From Chryseobacterium nepalense (GTDB lineage: Bacteria > Bacteroidota > Bacteroidia > Flavobacteriales > Weeksellaceae), in contig NZ_CP096203.1 in the NCBI RefSeq assembly GCF_023195755.1, forward strand, positions 1,054,001 through 1,118,000: DNA of 64,000 nt, given 5' to 3'. Each line of letters opens with the position of its first letter. Position 1 is the first letter of the stretch. A program made the translations under genes and the position numbers. The notes beneath the pieces were generated by a model, which was not told the DNA's origin, did not search any database, and was given only the letters and a program-made list of their open reading frames with translations. Positions 50,829-59,134 of the stretch are shown piece after piece.

Positions 50829-52499
50829 TTATCCAAACTTCTTCTTCCTCAACCAGAAGAACAACCCTCCTAAAATCCCAATGATTACTAACGGCAGCAG
50901 CAAATTAAACCATTGCCAGTTGTTTTTCTCTTCGGTAATTCTTTGACGGTCCAGAAGCCTTTCTTCAATATTTCGGTTTCTGAGCTCCATCAGGTTGCTG
51001 TCGTCCAGAAGATAATCGAGGGCATTTCTCAGGAACTGTTCGTTGCCAAACTGTTCGTTGGTGAGCAGATCTACACCCAAAGGAAGCGGCTCACCTTTCA
51101 GCACTTTATTTCGGCCTACGTCGCCGTCGGCGATAACGATCATTTTATTTTCAGGGCTTGAATTTTTGAAATTCGGGTATGATTTTCTTTCAATCCTTGA
51201 AGCATACGCTGAATTGAACTTTCCTTCCAATGCTACTGCATAGATTTTCGGGGTGCTAGGTTTTTCCATTTGTCCAAGGCTGTCGACACTGGAAATTTCT
51301 TTTAAATCCACATAATTCGGAACCTGCTTGAGCAAAGTTCTTTCACTGGATTCAAAAAGAACATTCGTTTTGATATTTTTTCTTCCGCCCAAGGTATCAA
51401 TGGAGGTCGGGAATTCAAATTTCACCGGATTGATATTTTTGGTAATCGGATTTTTGTTTTCTGCGATTCCTAATGGGTAATATGGCCACGGAAGACTGGT
51501 GTACTGAGGATTTCCACTCACTTCTCCGGTCACTAATCTCAACAGGGCAAATTTCTTCACATCTTTTACCAAAGCAGGATTGATCCTGATTCCGTAGTTG
51601 AAGAAAAAGTCGGTCATATTGATATCTACCGGGAACGGCATTACTTTTTTAGACCTCATCAGCGTATCCATTTCCGCATTTACGGCATCAATCATCCACA
51701 ACGTTTTACCACCGTTCATGATGTATTGGTCAAGGATCACTTTTTCTCCGTCGGTGAAGGCTTTTCTTGGTTTTGCAATGACAAGCGCACTCATCTGCTT
51801 CAGCATCGGAACATCAGCAAGGCTAAGCTCTTTCTGATTTTTAGGAATAATAGGTCCTGCATCATAACTTTCCGTTGCCAGCTGCATGAATCCCTGGAAT
51901 TCAGTGGGGCTCAGCTCATCCTGGTTGATCAGTACCCCGATTTTTTTTCTCCGGTTTGCTGCAATATTTTTGATATTGGAAATCAGATTATATTCTAAAT
52001 TTTCGATGGATTTTGTTAACTGCTGATCTGCATCAATTCCGGACTGCTGTACTACCAACGGAATGGAAACTCCTTTTTTGTCGTATTTTACCACCGCATA
52101 CGGAAACAGCATAATTTGCGAAACTTTCCCGTCTTTGATATCCGGAAGTACGGAAGGCTGCATTCCCATTGCCATCAGGGTATCCTGAGACATTTTGGTT
52201 TTGATGGGATCAATAAATTTGAAATCGATTTTCGGATTGATCTTCCTGAATTCTTCGAGCATGAATCTCGTTTCACTCTGAAGCTGTTTGAAGCTGGCAG
52301 GAAAATCGCCTTCCAGGTAAACGTCCACCACCAAAGGTTTATTTACCGATTCTAATACTTTAACGGTATTGTCTGAAAGTGTATACCTTTTTTCTTTGGT
52401 TAAATCCAACCTGATGCCTGAAACGGCGAGAATAATAACCAGCGGTAAAATGACGAAAAGTAAAATTCCCAGCGGAGATTTAAATGATATCTTCTTCAT
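50829..52499 (-). CDS. gldG: Gliding-motility-associated ABC transporter protein GldG
   Basis: 556 residues: N-terminal membrane helix (LGILLFVILPLVIILAVSGI), the GldG signature RLDLTKEKRYTLSDNTVKVLESV, a large extracytoplasmic domain (DUF4350/ABC-type, about 50-510) and a C-terminal membrane helix (WFNLLLPLVIIGILGGLFFW) with a basic tail. With GldF and the ATPase GldA it forms an ABC transporter required for gliding in Flavobacterium; the cargo is unknown. gldA is not in this window. It follows gldF by four bases in one operon. Presence does not prove gliding, since non-gliding Chryseobacterium also keep gldFG. Confidence 0.95.
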   Translation of the reverse strand: MKKISFKSPLGILLFVILPLVIILAVSGIRLDLTKEKRYTLSDNTVKVLESVNKPLVVDVYLEGDFPASFKQLQSETRFMLEEFRKINPKIDFKFIDPIKTKMSQDTLMAMGMQPSVLPDIKDGKVSQIMLFPYAVVKYDKKGVSIPLVVQQSGIDADQQLTKSIENLEYNLISNIKNIAANRRKKIGVLINQDELSPTEFQGFMQLATESYDAGPIIPKNQKELSLADVPMLKQMSALVIAKPRKAFTDGEKVILDQYIMNGGKTLWMIDAVNAEMDTLMRSKKVMPFPVDINMTDFFFNYGIRINPALVKDVKKFALLRLVTGEVSGNPQYTSLPWPYYPLGIAENKNPITKNINPVKFEFPTSIDTLGGRKNIKTNVLFESSERTLLKQVPNYVDLKEISSVDSLGQMEKPSTPKIYAVALEGKFNSAYASRIERKSYPNFKNSSPENKMIVIADGDVGRNKVLKGEPLPLGVDLLTNEQFGNEQFLRNALDYLLDDSNLMELRNRNIEERLLDRQRITEEKNNWQWFNLLLPLVIIGILGGLFFWLRKKKFG

Positions 52500-52503
52500 A
52501 ATT

Positions 52504-53247
52504 CTACTTTTTTTTATTAATGAAATGATTGGACAAAACTAAGGTAATACCGATGATCAGCACAAAATAAGCTACATCTTTAAAATCAATAAGTCCTCTT
52601 GTAAAACCTAAGAAATGCTGATAAAAGCCTACATTCTGTAAAATAAAGTCTGCGCCTCCAAGCAATTTATAACTTGCCAGCTGCTCAATCCCGAAGTACA
52701 TGATGAAACACATGAAAACACCCAACAGATAAGCCATGATCTGGTTTTGGGAAAGCGAAGAAGCCAGAATTCCAACTCCCGAAAATGCTGCAATTAAAAT
52801 AATTAACCCGATATAACTTCCGAAGGTCATCCCTAAATCTATATTTCCTGCCGGAACACCTAGTACATAAACGGTGTATAAATAAATCAGTGATGGAATC
52901 AGGCATAAAATACCAACAATCCAAACGGATAAGAATTTTCCAAATATTAAATCCGAAATTTTTAAGGGTTGGGAAAACAGCCAGTTTAATGTTCCGGTCT
53001 GCTGTTCTTCCGCAAAAGTTTTCATCGAAAGAGCCGGAATGATGAACATTAACAGCCAAGGAACCAAAACAAAGTAGCTCTGTAGAGAAGCCATCCCGAT
53101 CTCAAAAATATTGGAATCGTTGTCGAAAAAAAACAGAAACAGCGTCGTGATCAGACTGAAGGCGGCAATGATCACCCATGCGCTCCAGTTTCCGAAGTAA
53201 CTCCAAAGTTCTTTTTTTAAAATTGCAATCATAGTTTTTATTGTCAA
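52504..53247 (-). CDS. gldF: Gliding-motility-associated ABC transporter permease GldF
   Basis: 247 residues of ABC-2-type permease with six hydrophobic helices (ILKKELWSYFGNWSAWVIIAAF, YFVLVPWLLMFIIPALSMKTFAEEQQTGTLNWL). The EEQQTGTLNWLFSQPLKISDLIFGKFLSVWIVG region is the classic permease-ATPase coupling loop of ABC-2 proteins. It is directly upstream of gldG. First gene of the gldFG unit; the spacer upstream (53248-53320) contains GTTGTTAGTT-type repeats. Confidence 0.95.
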   Translation of the reverse strand: MTIKTMIAILKKELWSYFGNWSAWVIIAAFSLITTLFLFFFDNDSNIFEIGMASLQSYFVLVPWLLMFIIPALSMKTFAEEQQTGTLNWLFSQPLKISDLIFGKFLSVWIVGILCLIPSLIYLYTVYVLGVPAGNIDLGMTFGSYIGLIILIAAFSGVGILASSLSQNQIMAYLLGVFMCFIMYFGIEQLASYKLLGGADFILQNVGFYQHFLGFTRGLIDFKDVAYFVLIIGITLVLSNHFINKKK

Positions 53248-53320
53248 ATGTTGTTAGTTAATTGTTGTTAGTTGTTAGCTTTTTACGATCAACCATGAGC
53301 AAACAACCATTAACCAATCA

Positions 53321-53869
53321 TTACTTTTTCTTATTTTTATTAACCAATTTCACCGTCATCATAATTAAAAATACCAGAACGAAAAATCCGGTAATTAATT
53401 GCCACCAATATTCAATAACCTGAGATTTTAAGATCACCGTAAATACAACAAGGAACAAAATAAATGTCGCAATTTCATTCGCCTGTCTTAGTTTGATATT
53501 GGCAGTTTCCAAGGTATTTCCGTTCAGTTTTTTCAGTTGTAACACTTTTTTCCAGCACCAGTAATGGTAAATTGCGAGGCCGATAAGAAACGTGAGCTTC
53601 AGATGAAACCAAGGCGTTTTCATCAACCCTAAATTCAGGAAGATCATGGTTATTCCGCAAAGTGTCATGATTACACCCGCCGGAACGGTAATTATATTCC
53701 ACAGCCTGCGTGCCATGAAGGTATACTGTTCTCTTAAAATTTTCTTTTTATCCTCGGCAAATTCGTCGGTATCTTTATAATAAACAAATATTCTTACAAG
53801 GTAAAAGATCCCTGCAAAATAACTTACCATAAAGATAATATGAAGCGCTTTTATTATGGTGTAAAGCAT
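53321..53869 (-). CDS. hemJ: HemJ/CopD-family membrane protein (protoporphyrinogen IX oxidase type)
   Basis: 182 residues with four to five transmembrane helices. IIKALHIIFMVSYFAGIFYLVRIFVYYKDT is the HemJ opening (conserved His10 in ALH and Tyr/Leu-x-R-x-F-V), and WFHLKLTFLIGLAIYHYWCWKK carries another conserved Lys-Leu-x5-YH pattern. HemJ oxidises protoporphyrinogen IX to protoporphyrin IX in haem synthesis in organisms lacking HemG/HemY. No other hem gene is adjacent. Single gene upstream of gldF. Confidence 0.8.
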   Translation of the reverse strand: MLYTIIKALHIIFMVSYFAGIFYLVRIFVYYKDTDEFAEDKKKILREQYTFMARRLWNIITVPAGVIMTLCGITMIFLNLGLMKTPWFHLKLTFLIGLAIYHYWCWKKVLQLKKLNGNTLETANIKLRQANEIATFILFLVVFTVILKSQVIEYWWQLITGFFVLVFLIMMTVKLVNKNKKK

Positions 53870-54206
53870 CGTAAAAAAATAATGGCAAATATAACGTTAA
53901 TGACAAAAATATTGGATAGAAAACACAATAAAATATTCTCATTTTCCTGATATGTTTACTATTTATTTATGAAAAGCTGTAAAAGTTTTAATTTATAAAA
54001 GAAATACTGTCTGTTTTTTTCTGTCTTCATATTTTACTATATAACTCAGACTTCCCGTCTTATCATAACGGTTGCAATTTTCAAAGTAAAACCAAAACTT
54101 CACTTTCAGAAACTTCCTTCAGTAAAACAATATATTTTTTGCATAAAAAAACAGAATTTCCGTAAATATAGAAATCCTGTTTATTCTAACAATCTGATTT
54201 TATTTT
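53870..54206. other. Intergenic region upstream of hemJ
   Basis: AT-rich with no ORF. The kbl terminator (54148-54182) is at its right end; no clear TAnnTTTG box for hemJ was found. Confidence 0.4.
54148..54182 (-). terminator. Terminator of kbl
   Basis: AAACAGAATTTC / GAAATCCTGTTT stem with one mismatch, followed on the minus strand by TTTTTTTATGC, about 25 bases past the stop codon. Confidence 0.75.
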
Positions 54207-55400
54207 TTAAATCACACCAAGTTCTTTTCCTACTTTTTCAAAAGCTGCGATTGCTTTGTCCAGATGTTCTCTTGTGTGGGCCGCAGACAGCTGAACTCTG
54301 ATTCTCGCTTTTCCTTTCGGTACAACAGGATAAAAGAAACCAATTACATAAATTCCTTCATCCATTAATTTTTCCGCCATTTTCTGGGCTAAAGGTGCAT
54401 CATAAAGCATTACCGGAACTATTGCTGCATCACCATCCGGAATATCAAAACCTTTCGATTTCATTTCAGCTCTGAAATATTCTGCATTTTCCATTACTTT
54501 ATCACGCAGAGAAGTATCTTCGGAGATCATATCCAATACTTTCAACGCTGCTCCCACGATTCCCGGAGCCAGTGAGTTCGAGAATAAATACGGTCTTGAA
54601 CGCTGTCTCAGCATATCGATGATTTCTTTTTTACCGGAAGTAAATCCTCCCAAAGCACCTCCCAATGCCTTTCCTAAAGTGGAAGTAATGATGTCTACTC
54701 TACCCATCACTTCGTTGGCTTCATGCGTTCCACGGCCTGTCTTCCCGATGAAACCTGTAGCATGAGAGTCGTCTACCATTACCAAAGCGTCATATTTATC
54801 TGCCAAATCGCAAACACCTTTCAGATCGGCAACAATTCCGTCCATTGAGAAAACACCGTCCGTAACGATGATTTTAAAACGGTGATTTTTTTCGGAAGCC
54901 GCAATTAACTGGGCTTCAAGATCTTCCATATTGTTGTTTTTATAACGGTATCTTGCCGCTTTACAAAGACGAACGCCGTCGATAATGGAAGCATGGTTCA
55001 GCTCATCCGAAATGATCGCATCTTCTTCTGTGAATAATGGTTCAAAAACTCCTCCGTTTGCATCAAAACAAGCGGCATAAAGGATCGTATCTTCAAGACC
55101 TAAAAAATCCGCAATCTTCTGCTCCAGTTGCTTATGAATATCCTGGGTTCCGCAGATAAAACGAACGGATGACATTCCGTAACCGTGAGATTCTATCATA
55201 TCCTGAGAAGCTTTCATCACTTCCGGATGGTTGGATAATCCCAGGTAATTGTTGGCACAGAAGTTCAGCAGTCTTTTCCCGTTAGCTTCTATTTCCGCAC
55301 TCTGCTGAGAAGTAATAATTCTTTCTCTTTTGTAAAGTCCGTCATTTTCAATATTTTGCAGTTCGTTCTGTAGATTTTCAAGATACTTTTTAGAGATCAT
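54207..55400 (-). CDS. kbl: 2-amino-3-ketobutyrate CoA ligase (glycine C-acetyltransferase)
   Basis: 397-residue PLP enzyme that joins or splits glycine and acetyl-CoA with 2-amino-3-oxobutyrate, the second step of threonine breakdown. The PLP lysine Lys244 lies in [43 protein letters not shown] and [16 protein letters not shown] are alpha-oxoamine-synthase family blocks; the last favours Kbl over BioF. No tdh is adjacent; gcvP at 31 kb could use the glycine. Single gene with its own terminator. Confidence 0.94.
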   Translation of the reverse strand: MISKKYLENLQNELQNIENDGLYKRERIITSQQSAEIEANGKRLLNFCANNYLGLSNHPEVMKASQDMIESHGYGMSSVRFICGTQDIHKQLEQKIADFLGLEDTILYAACFDANGGVFEPLFTEEDAIISDELNHASIIDGVRLCKAARYRYKNNNMEDLEAQLIAASEKNHRFKIIVTDGVFSMDGIVADLKGVCDLADKYDALVMVDDSHATGFIGKTGRGTHEANEVMGRVDIITSTLGKALGGALGGFTSGKKEIIDMLRQRSRPYLFSNSLAPGIVGAALKVLDMISEDTSLRDKVMENAEYFRAEMKSKGFDIPDGDAAIVPVMLYDAPLAQKMAEKLMDEGIYVIGFFYPVVPKGKARIRVQLSAAHTREHLDKAIAAFEKVGKELGVI

Positions 55401-55437
55401 TTCTAATAATTTTTTAAGATTCGCTAATTTAATAAAA

Positions 55438-55468
55438 AAAGCCGTTTCATAAGGATGAAACAGCTTTC
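55438..55468 (-). terminator. Terminator of the M1 aminopeptidase gene
   Basis: AAAGCCGTTTCAT / ATGAAACAGCTTT stem with an AAGG loop and a T run on the minus strand, about 20 bases past the stop. Confidence 0.85.
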
Positions 55469-55487
55469 TTATTTAAATGAGATCTAT

Positions 55488-57416
55488 TTATTTCTTTAAA
55501 AACTTCACATTCTTATCATTAATTTTAATAAAATAAGTCCCCGGAACCAGTTCTGATGTATTGATTGGTTTTCCAGGCTGATACATTCCCTTTTTAACCA
55601 GTTTTCCATCTGTAAAATAAATAATGAATTCCTCAGGTTTATTAATTCCCCTGATATTAATTTCATTTTTGGCGGGATTCGGATAGAGTGCAAATTCATC
55701 TTTAGCCGGCTCTGCTGTTCCCAGCGTATTATCCTGGGCCACTGTTGAATTTTTTTCTAAAATCTGGTATTCATAATTAAATTCTATACTGGCCACAGGA
55801 AAGACCACGGATTGCGTGAAATACTGATTGTTTGTCGTATTATTTAATGCCAGATAAGCAACCTGCCCTCCGGTTCCGTTTACTTTAATCGGAAGAGGCA
55901 TCTCAAAAAAGCTTACCGTAGGATTGCTTTGCGTCTGTGAAGCTCTTATGGTTAAAGTATTTCCTATCTGTTTCCAGCGGATAGTATAGGTTGGATAGCC
56001 CTGTCCGTAGATCCAGTCGTTGAAAAATTCTGTAAAATCTTTACCGGTGGAAGTCAATAAAGAAGCATTAAGATCCTGTGTTCTTACATAATTATAGGCA
56101 AGGGCAGGTCTTGAATGATATTCCTTAATAGCCTGGTAAAATGCTGCATCTCCAAGGATCCATTTAATCATTCTCAATACATAACCTCCTTTTGCGTAAG
56201 ACAATCTACCATTGAAAATAGTTCCTACACTCCATAGGTTTGAATCGGCAACATATACACTTCCACCCGTTGCACTTGTAATATAGTTTTTCTGTCCCAG
56301 AAGATAATTTAGAAAGTTGGCATTGTTCATGAGCAGCTTTTCATTAGCTAAATGTTCACCAAATGTTGCGAAACCTTCATTAAGCCAGATATCATTCCAT
56401 GCGCCGCAGGTTACTTTGTCTCCGAACCATTGGTGGGCAAGTTCATGGGCAATTAAATCTCTGGACCAACCGCCCATGGATGACATGGTCTGATGCTCCA
56501 TTCCGCCGCCGGCCTGAAATTCCATATGTCCGTACTTTTCATTCCGGAAAGGATAAGGCCCGAAATAATTTTCAAAAGTATCCATCACTGTTTTCGTCCA
56601 TTCAATATTGCTCATGCTTGTTGTATTGTTGGAAGTAGACGGAAAAATATAGTTTACAAAAGGGAATGGCGGATTTCCCATAGTGTCATTTAACTTAACA
56701 AAATTAGTAATAGAAAACGCGATAAGATAAGCCGCAGTAGGATATTGTGTTCTCCAGAAAGTACGTTTTTGTCCGTTTCCAAGAATGGTTTCAGACATAA
56801 ATTTACCGTTTCCAGCTACACTATATTGGGAAGGTGTGGTTACTTTTATATCAAACCTTTCGATTTTATCATTTAAGCTTTGTTTGGTAGGAAACCAATC
56901 CTGAGCACCATACGGTTCGCTAAGGGTAGATAAAACCGCAGTTCCGCCCTGTGTTCCGTTAAAGAAAGCATTATTTGCCGTAGGCGGCGCTCCCGAATAG
57001 CTAATCGTAAGAGAATCCAGTACATTGGCAGCAAGTGGAGAAGCAAAATCAATTTTTACTTCCTTTGTAGAGAGCTGCTGAAAATTAAGATTATTTCCAT
57101 GATAGGCAACCTGTGAGACCGTCATCTGATCATCGAGATCAAAATAGATGCTGCTGATATTCTGGTTGGGTTTAAAATGAGAGGTTACGGAGCCTGCAAT
57201 GCTATATATAGCCGGATTTACCGTAACATCCATTCTCTGATACTGAAGATCATAATTAAGCGTATTCGGATTTGTATTTCCGGCTTCCATTTTGTTGGCA
57301 AAAGATTTCATTTCTTTTGCGATCAGTCCCTTTCTTTCAATATTGTTTATGTCTTTTTGGGCGTACAATTGATGGATTGTAAAAACACCCAATAACAAAA
57401 AATAGATTTTTTTCAT
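55488..57416 (-). CDS. T9SS-exported M1-family metallopeptidase
   Basis: 642-residue secreted aminopeptidase. Signal peptide to about residue 20 (FTIHQLYAQ). The M1 beta N-domain precedes FQAGGGMEHQTM (GxMEN-like motif altered to GGMEH, residues 303-308). Zinc ligands His324, His328 and Glu347 with Glu325 as general base lie in LIAHELAHQWFGDKVTCGAW and NEGFATFGEH. The last about 70 residues (FALYPNPAKNEINIRGI ... GTYFIKINDKNVKFLKK) are a T9SS sorting domain. It works outside the cell or at the surface on peptides. Single gene with its own terminator. Confidence 0.94.
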   Translation of the reverse strand: MKKIYFLLLGVFTIHQLYAQKDINNIERKGLIAKEMKSFANKMEAGNTNPNTLNYDLQYQRMDVTVNPAIYSIAGSVTSHFKPNQNISSIYFDLDDQMTVSQVAYHGNNLNFQQLSTKEVKIDFASPLAANVLDSLTISYSGAPPTANNAFFNGTQGGTAVLSTLSEPYGAQDWFPTKQSLNDKIERFDIKVTTPSQYSVAGNGKFMSETILGNGQKRTFWRTQYPTAAYLIAFSITNFVKLNDTMGNPPFPFVNYIFPSTSNNTTSMSNIEWTKTVMDTFENYFGPYPFRNEKYGHMEFQAGGGMEHQTMSSMGGWSRDLIAHELAHQWFGDKVTCGAWNDIWLNEGFATFGEHLANEKLLMNNANFLNYLLGQKNYITSATGGSVYVADSNLWSVGTIFNGRLSYAKGGYVLRMIKWILGDAAFYQAIKEYHSRPALAYNYVRTQDLNASLLTSTGKDFTEFFNDWIYGQGYPTYTIRWKQIGNTLTIRASQTQSNPTVSFFEMPLPIKVNGTGGQVAYLALNNTTNNQYFTQSVVFPVASIEFNYEYQILEKNSTVAQDNTLGTAEPAKDEFALYPNPAKNEINIRGINKPEEFIIYFTDGKLVKKGMYQPGKPINTSELVPGTYFIKINDKNVKFLKK

Positions 57417-57444
57417 ACTTAGTAAAAAATTGTATCAAAGATAT

Positions 57445-57479
57445 AAAAAAACCTTTCAATCATTGATCAAAAGGTTTTT
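57445..57479 (-). terminator. Terminator of dacB
   Basis: AAAAAACCTTT / AAAGGTTTTT stem around CAATCATTGATC. T-rich on the minus strand, about 25 bases past the dacB stop codon. Confidence 0.82.
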
Positions 57480-57502
57480 ATCTTAATTAAATTTTAATAA
57501 TA

Positions 57503-58975
57503 CTATAAATCCAATGCAGGCTCAAGAATTTTCTCCATTCTTTTCTTTACCATGTCTACCGATCCTGTATAATTGTTCACCAATAAAGAAAAAACCAAAG
57601 TTTTCCCTGTATTGGTTTTCATATATCCTGCTAATGTTTTTACTCTGTTTAAAGTTCCTGTTTTTGCATAAATCTGTCCGTTTCCGACTCCGTTGAACAT
57701 TCTTTTCAATGTTCCGGACTGGCCTCCTACCGGCAATGAATTCAGATATGTTTTATAATATTTTTCATCCATTAAAGAAGTTAAAAACTTTACCTGTGAT
57801 ATCGGCGTAACGTTATTGCTTCTTGAAAGTCCGCTTCCGTCGATATAATTTAACCCTAACATATCAAAGCCTTCTTTCTTCAGATGCTCGGTTACTACTT
57901 TTCTTCCTGATTCAGTAGTCTGGTCTCCCAAACTCTGGAAACCTACCGTTTTCAGCAATGCTTCGGCTAGACCGTTATCACTGTGCTGATTGGTATAAAA
58001 AATAATATCGCCTAAAGTTGGAGATTTATAGACCGAGATCATCTTTCTGCTTTCGGGATTAGCGTCTGTCATTTTCGGAGTCACTTTTCCTGTTACAGGT
58101 ATCCCGCTTTTCACCAGAGTCGTTCTGAAAGAGTTGGCAAGATAGGCCGGAGCGTCTGGTAATTTTGTGGTTAAAATACCGTCACCTTCATATTTATCGG
58201 CATACACCATCTGGTTGTTATAAGGAGAAACGTAGAAAAATTTCTTTTCGTTTGAGAAATTGGTTGATTTTTTCACAATCAGTTTTTCATTGGCAGGATT
58301 GATCTCGTGCGTAGTTCCTGCAGGCAGGTAGTAATTATTATTCTCCAACCACACAACATTTTCCGGAAGCTTTGAAATATTGCCTTTGAAAAGCGCTGTC
58401 TGGATGATAATATCACCATTTACCTTTTTGATTCCCTCGCGTGAAAGTCCTTCCTTAAAATCTGAAATAATATCTCTGTACGCCCATGCTCCTGCTTTAT
58501 TGGTCCCCAAAGAAGGATCCCCGCTTCCCACGATGTAAAGATTTCCGTTCAGAACTCCATTTTCATCAACACTTCCCGAATATTCCAGCTGCGTATTCCA
58601 ACGGTAATTCTCACCCAGCATGTTCATTGCCGTTTCGGTAGTGAGTAATTTTGTGGTGGAAGCAGGAACTAAAGGAGTATTTTCATTATACGAAGAAATT
58701 ATTTTCTTCGTTTTCGGATCGTACACTACGAATCCCCAGGTTGCATTTTTCAGCACCGGATCGGTCATCATTGTGTTTACATTAATGTCTACAAGCTCTT
58801 TTGCCGAGAGAATCGTTTTTTCCGCCATCGAAGTAATCGGTGAAGGCAGATTCAAACTATTGTTCTGATTTTCGTAACCCGGAGCATACAGCACTGTAGA
58901 AACGGTAGACTGGGCAAGGAAAAATCCTGCGGCCAGCACCGCAACACCTGAAATATACTTTCTGAAATTTACCAT
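57503..58975 (-). CDS. dacB: D-alanyl-D-alanine carboxypeptidase/endopeptidase (PBP4, DacB type)
   Basis: 490 residues: signal peptide (FRKYISGVAVLAAGFFLAQ), then the penicillin-binding core with PASTTKLLTTE (Ser106-x-x-Lys109), SDNGLAEAL (SxN motif, about 337-339) and YAKTGTLNRV (KTG, about 430). An insertion between SxxK and SxN (about 115-330) is typical of PBP4. The enzyme trims D-Ala from peptidoglycan stems and cuts cross-links in the periplasm. TATGTTTG, an exact -7 match, lies at 59043-59050 upstream. Single gene. Confidence 0.94.
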   Translation of the reverse strand: MVNFRKYISGVAVLAAGFFLAQSTVSTVLYAPGYENQNNSLNLPSPITSMAEKTILSAKELVDINVNTMMTDPVLKNATWGFVVYDPKTKKIISSYNENTPLVPASTTKLLTTETAMNMLGENYRWNTQLEYSGSVDENGVLNGNLYIVGSGDPSLGTNKAGAWAYRDIISDFKEGLSREGIKKVNGDIIIQTALFKGNISKLPENVVWLENNNYYLPAGTTHEINPANEKLIVKKSTNFSNEKKFFYVSPYNNQMVYADKYEGDGILTTKLPDAPAYLANSFRTTLVKSGIPVTGKVTPKMTDANPESRKMISVYKSPTLGDIIFYTNQHSDNGLAEALLKTVGFQSLGDQTTESGRKVVTEHLKKEGFDMLGLNYIDGSGLSRSNNVTPISQVKFLTSLMDEKYYKTYLNSLPVGGQSGTLKRMFNGVGNGQIYAKTGTLNRVKTLAGYMKTNTGKTLVFSLLVNNYTGSVDMVKKRMEKILEPALDL

Positions 58976-59042
58976 CTATTTTTTCATTTTGCTATAGTTT
59001 GGATGGATTAAAAATCAATCGGTTAAATCGAAAGTTAAACCC

Positions 59043-59050
59043 CAAACATA
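59043..59050 (-). promoter_or_regulatory. Probable -7 box of dacB
   Basis: On the minus strand TATGTTTG matches TAnnTTTG exactly, 67 bases before the dacB ATG. A second match, TACATTTG, lies about 19 bases further upstream. No clear -33 TTG. Confidence 0.4.
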
Positions 59051-59134
59051 TAATCAACGACCAAATGTAGAAAATATTGCAATTAGTAGGGATGCAGAAG
59101 GCTTATAAAACCCTATAAAATTTGTTAAAATTTG

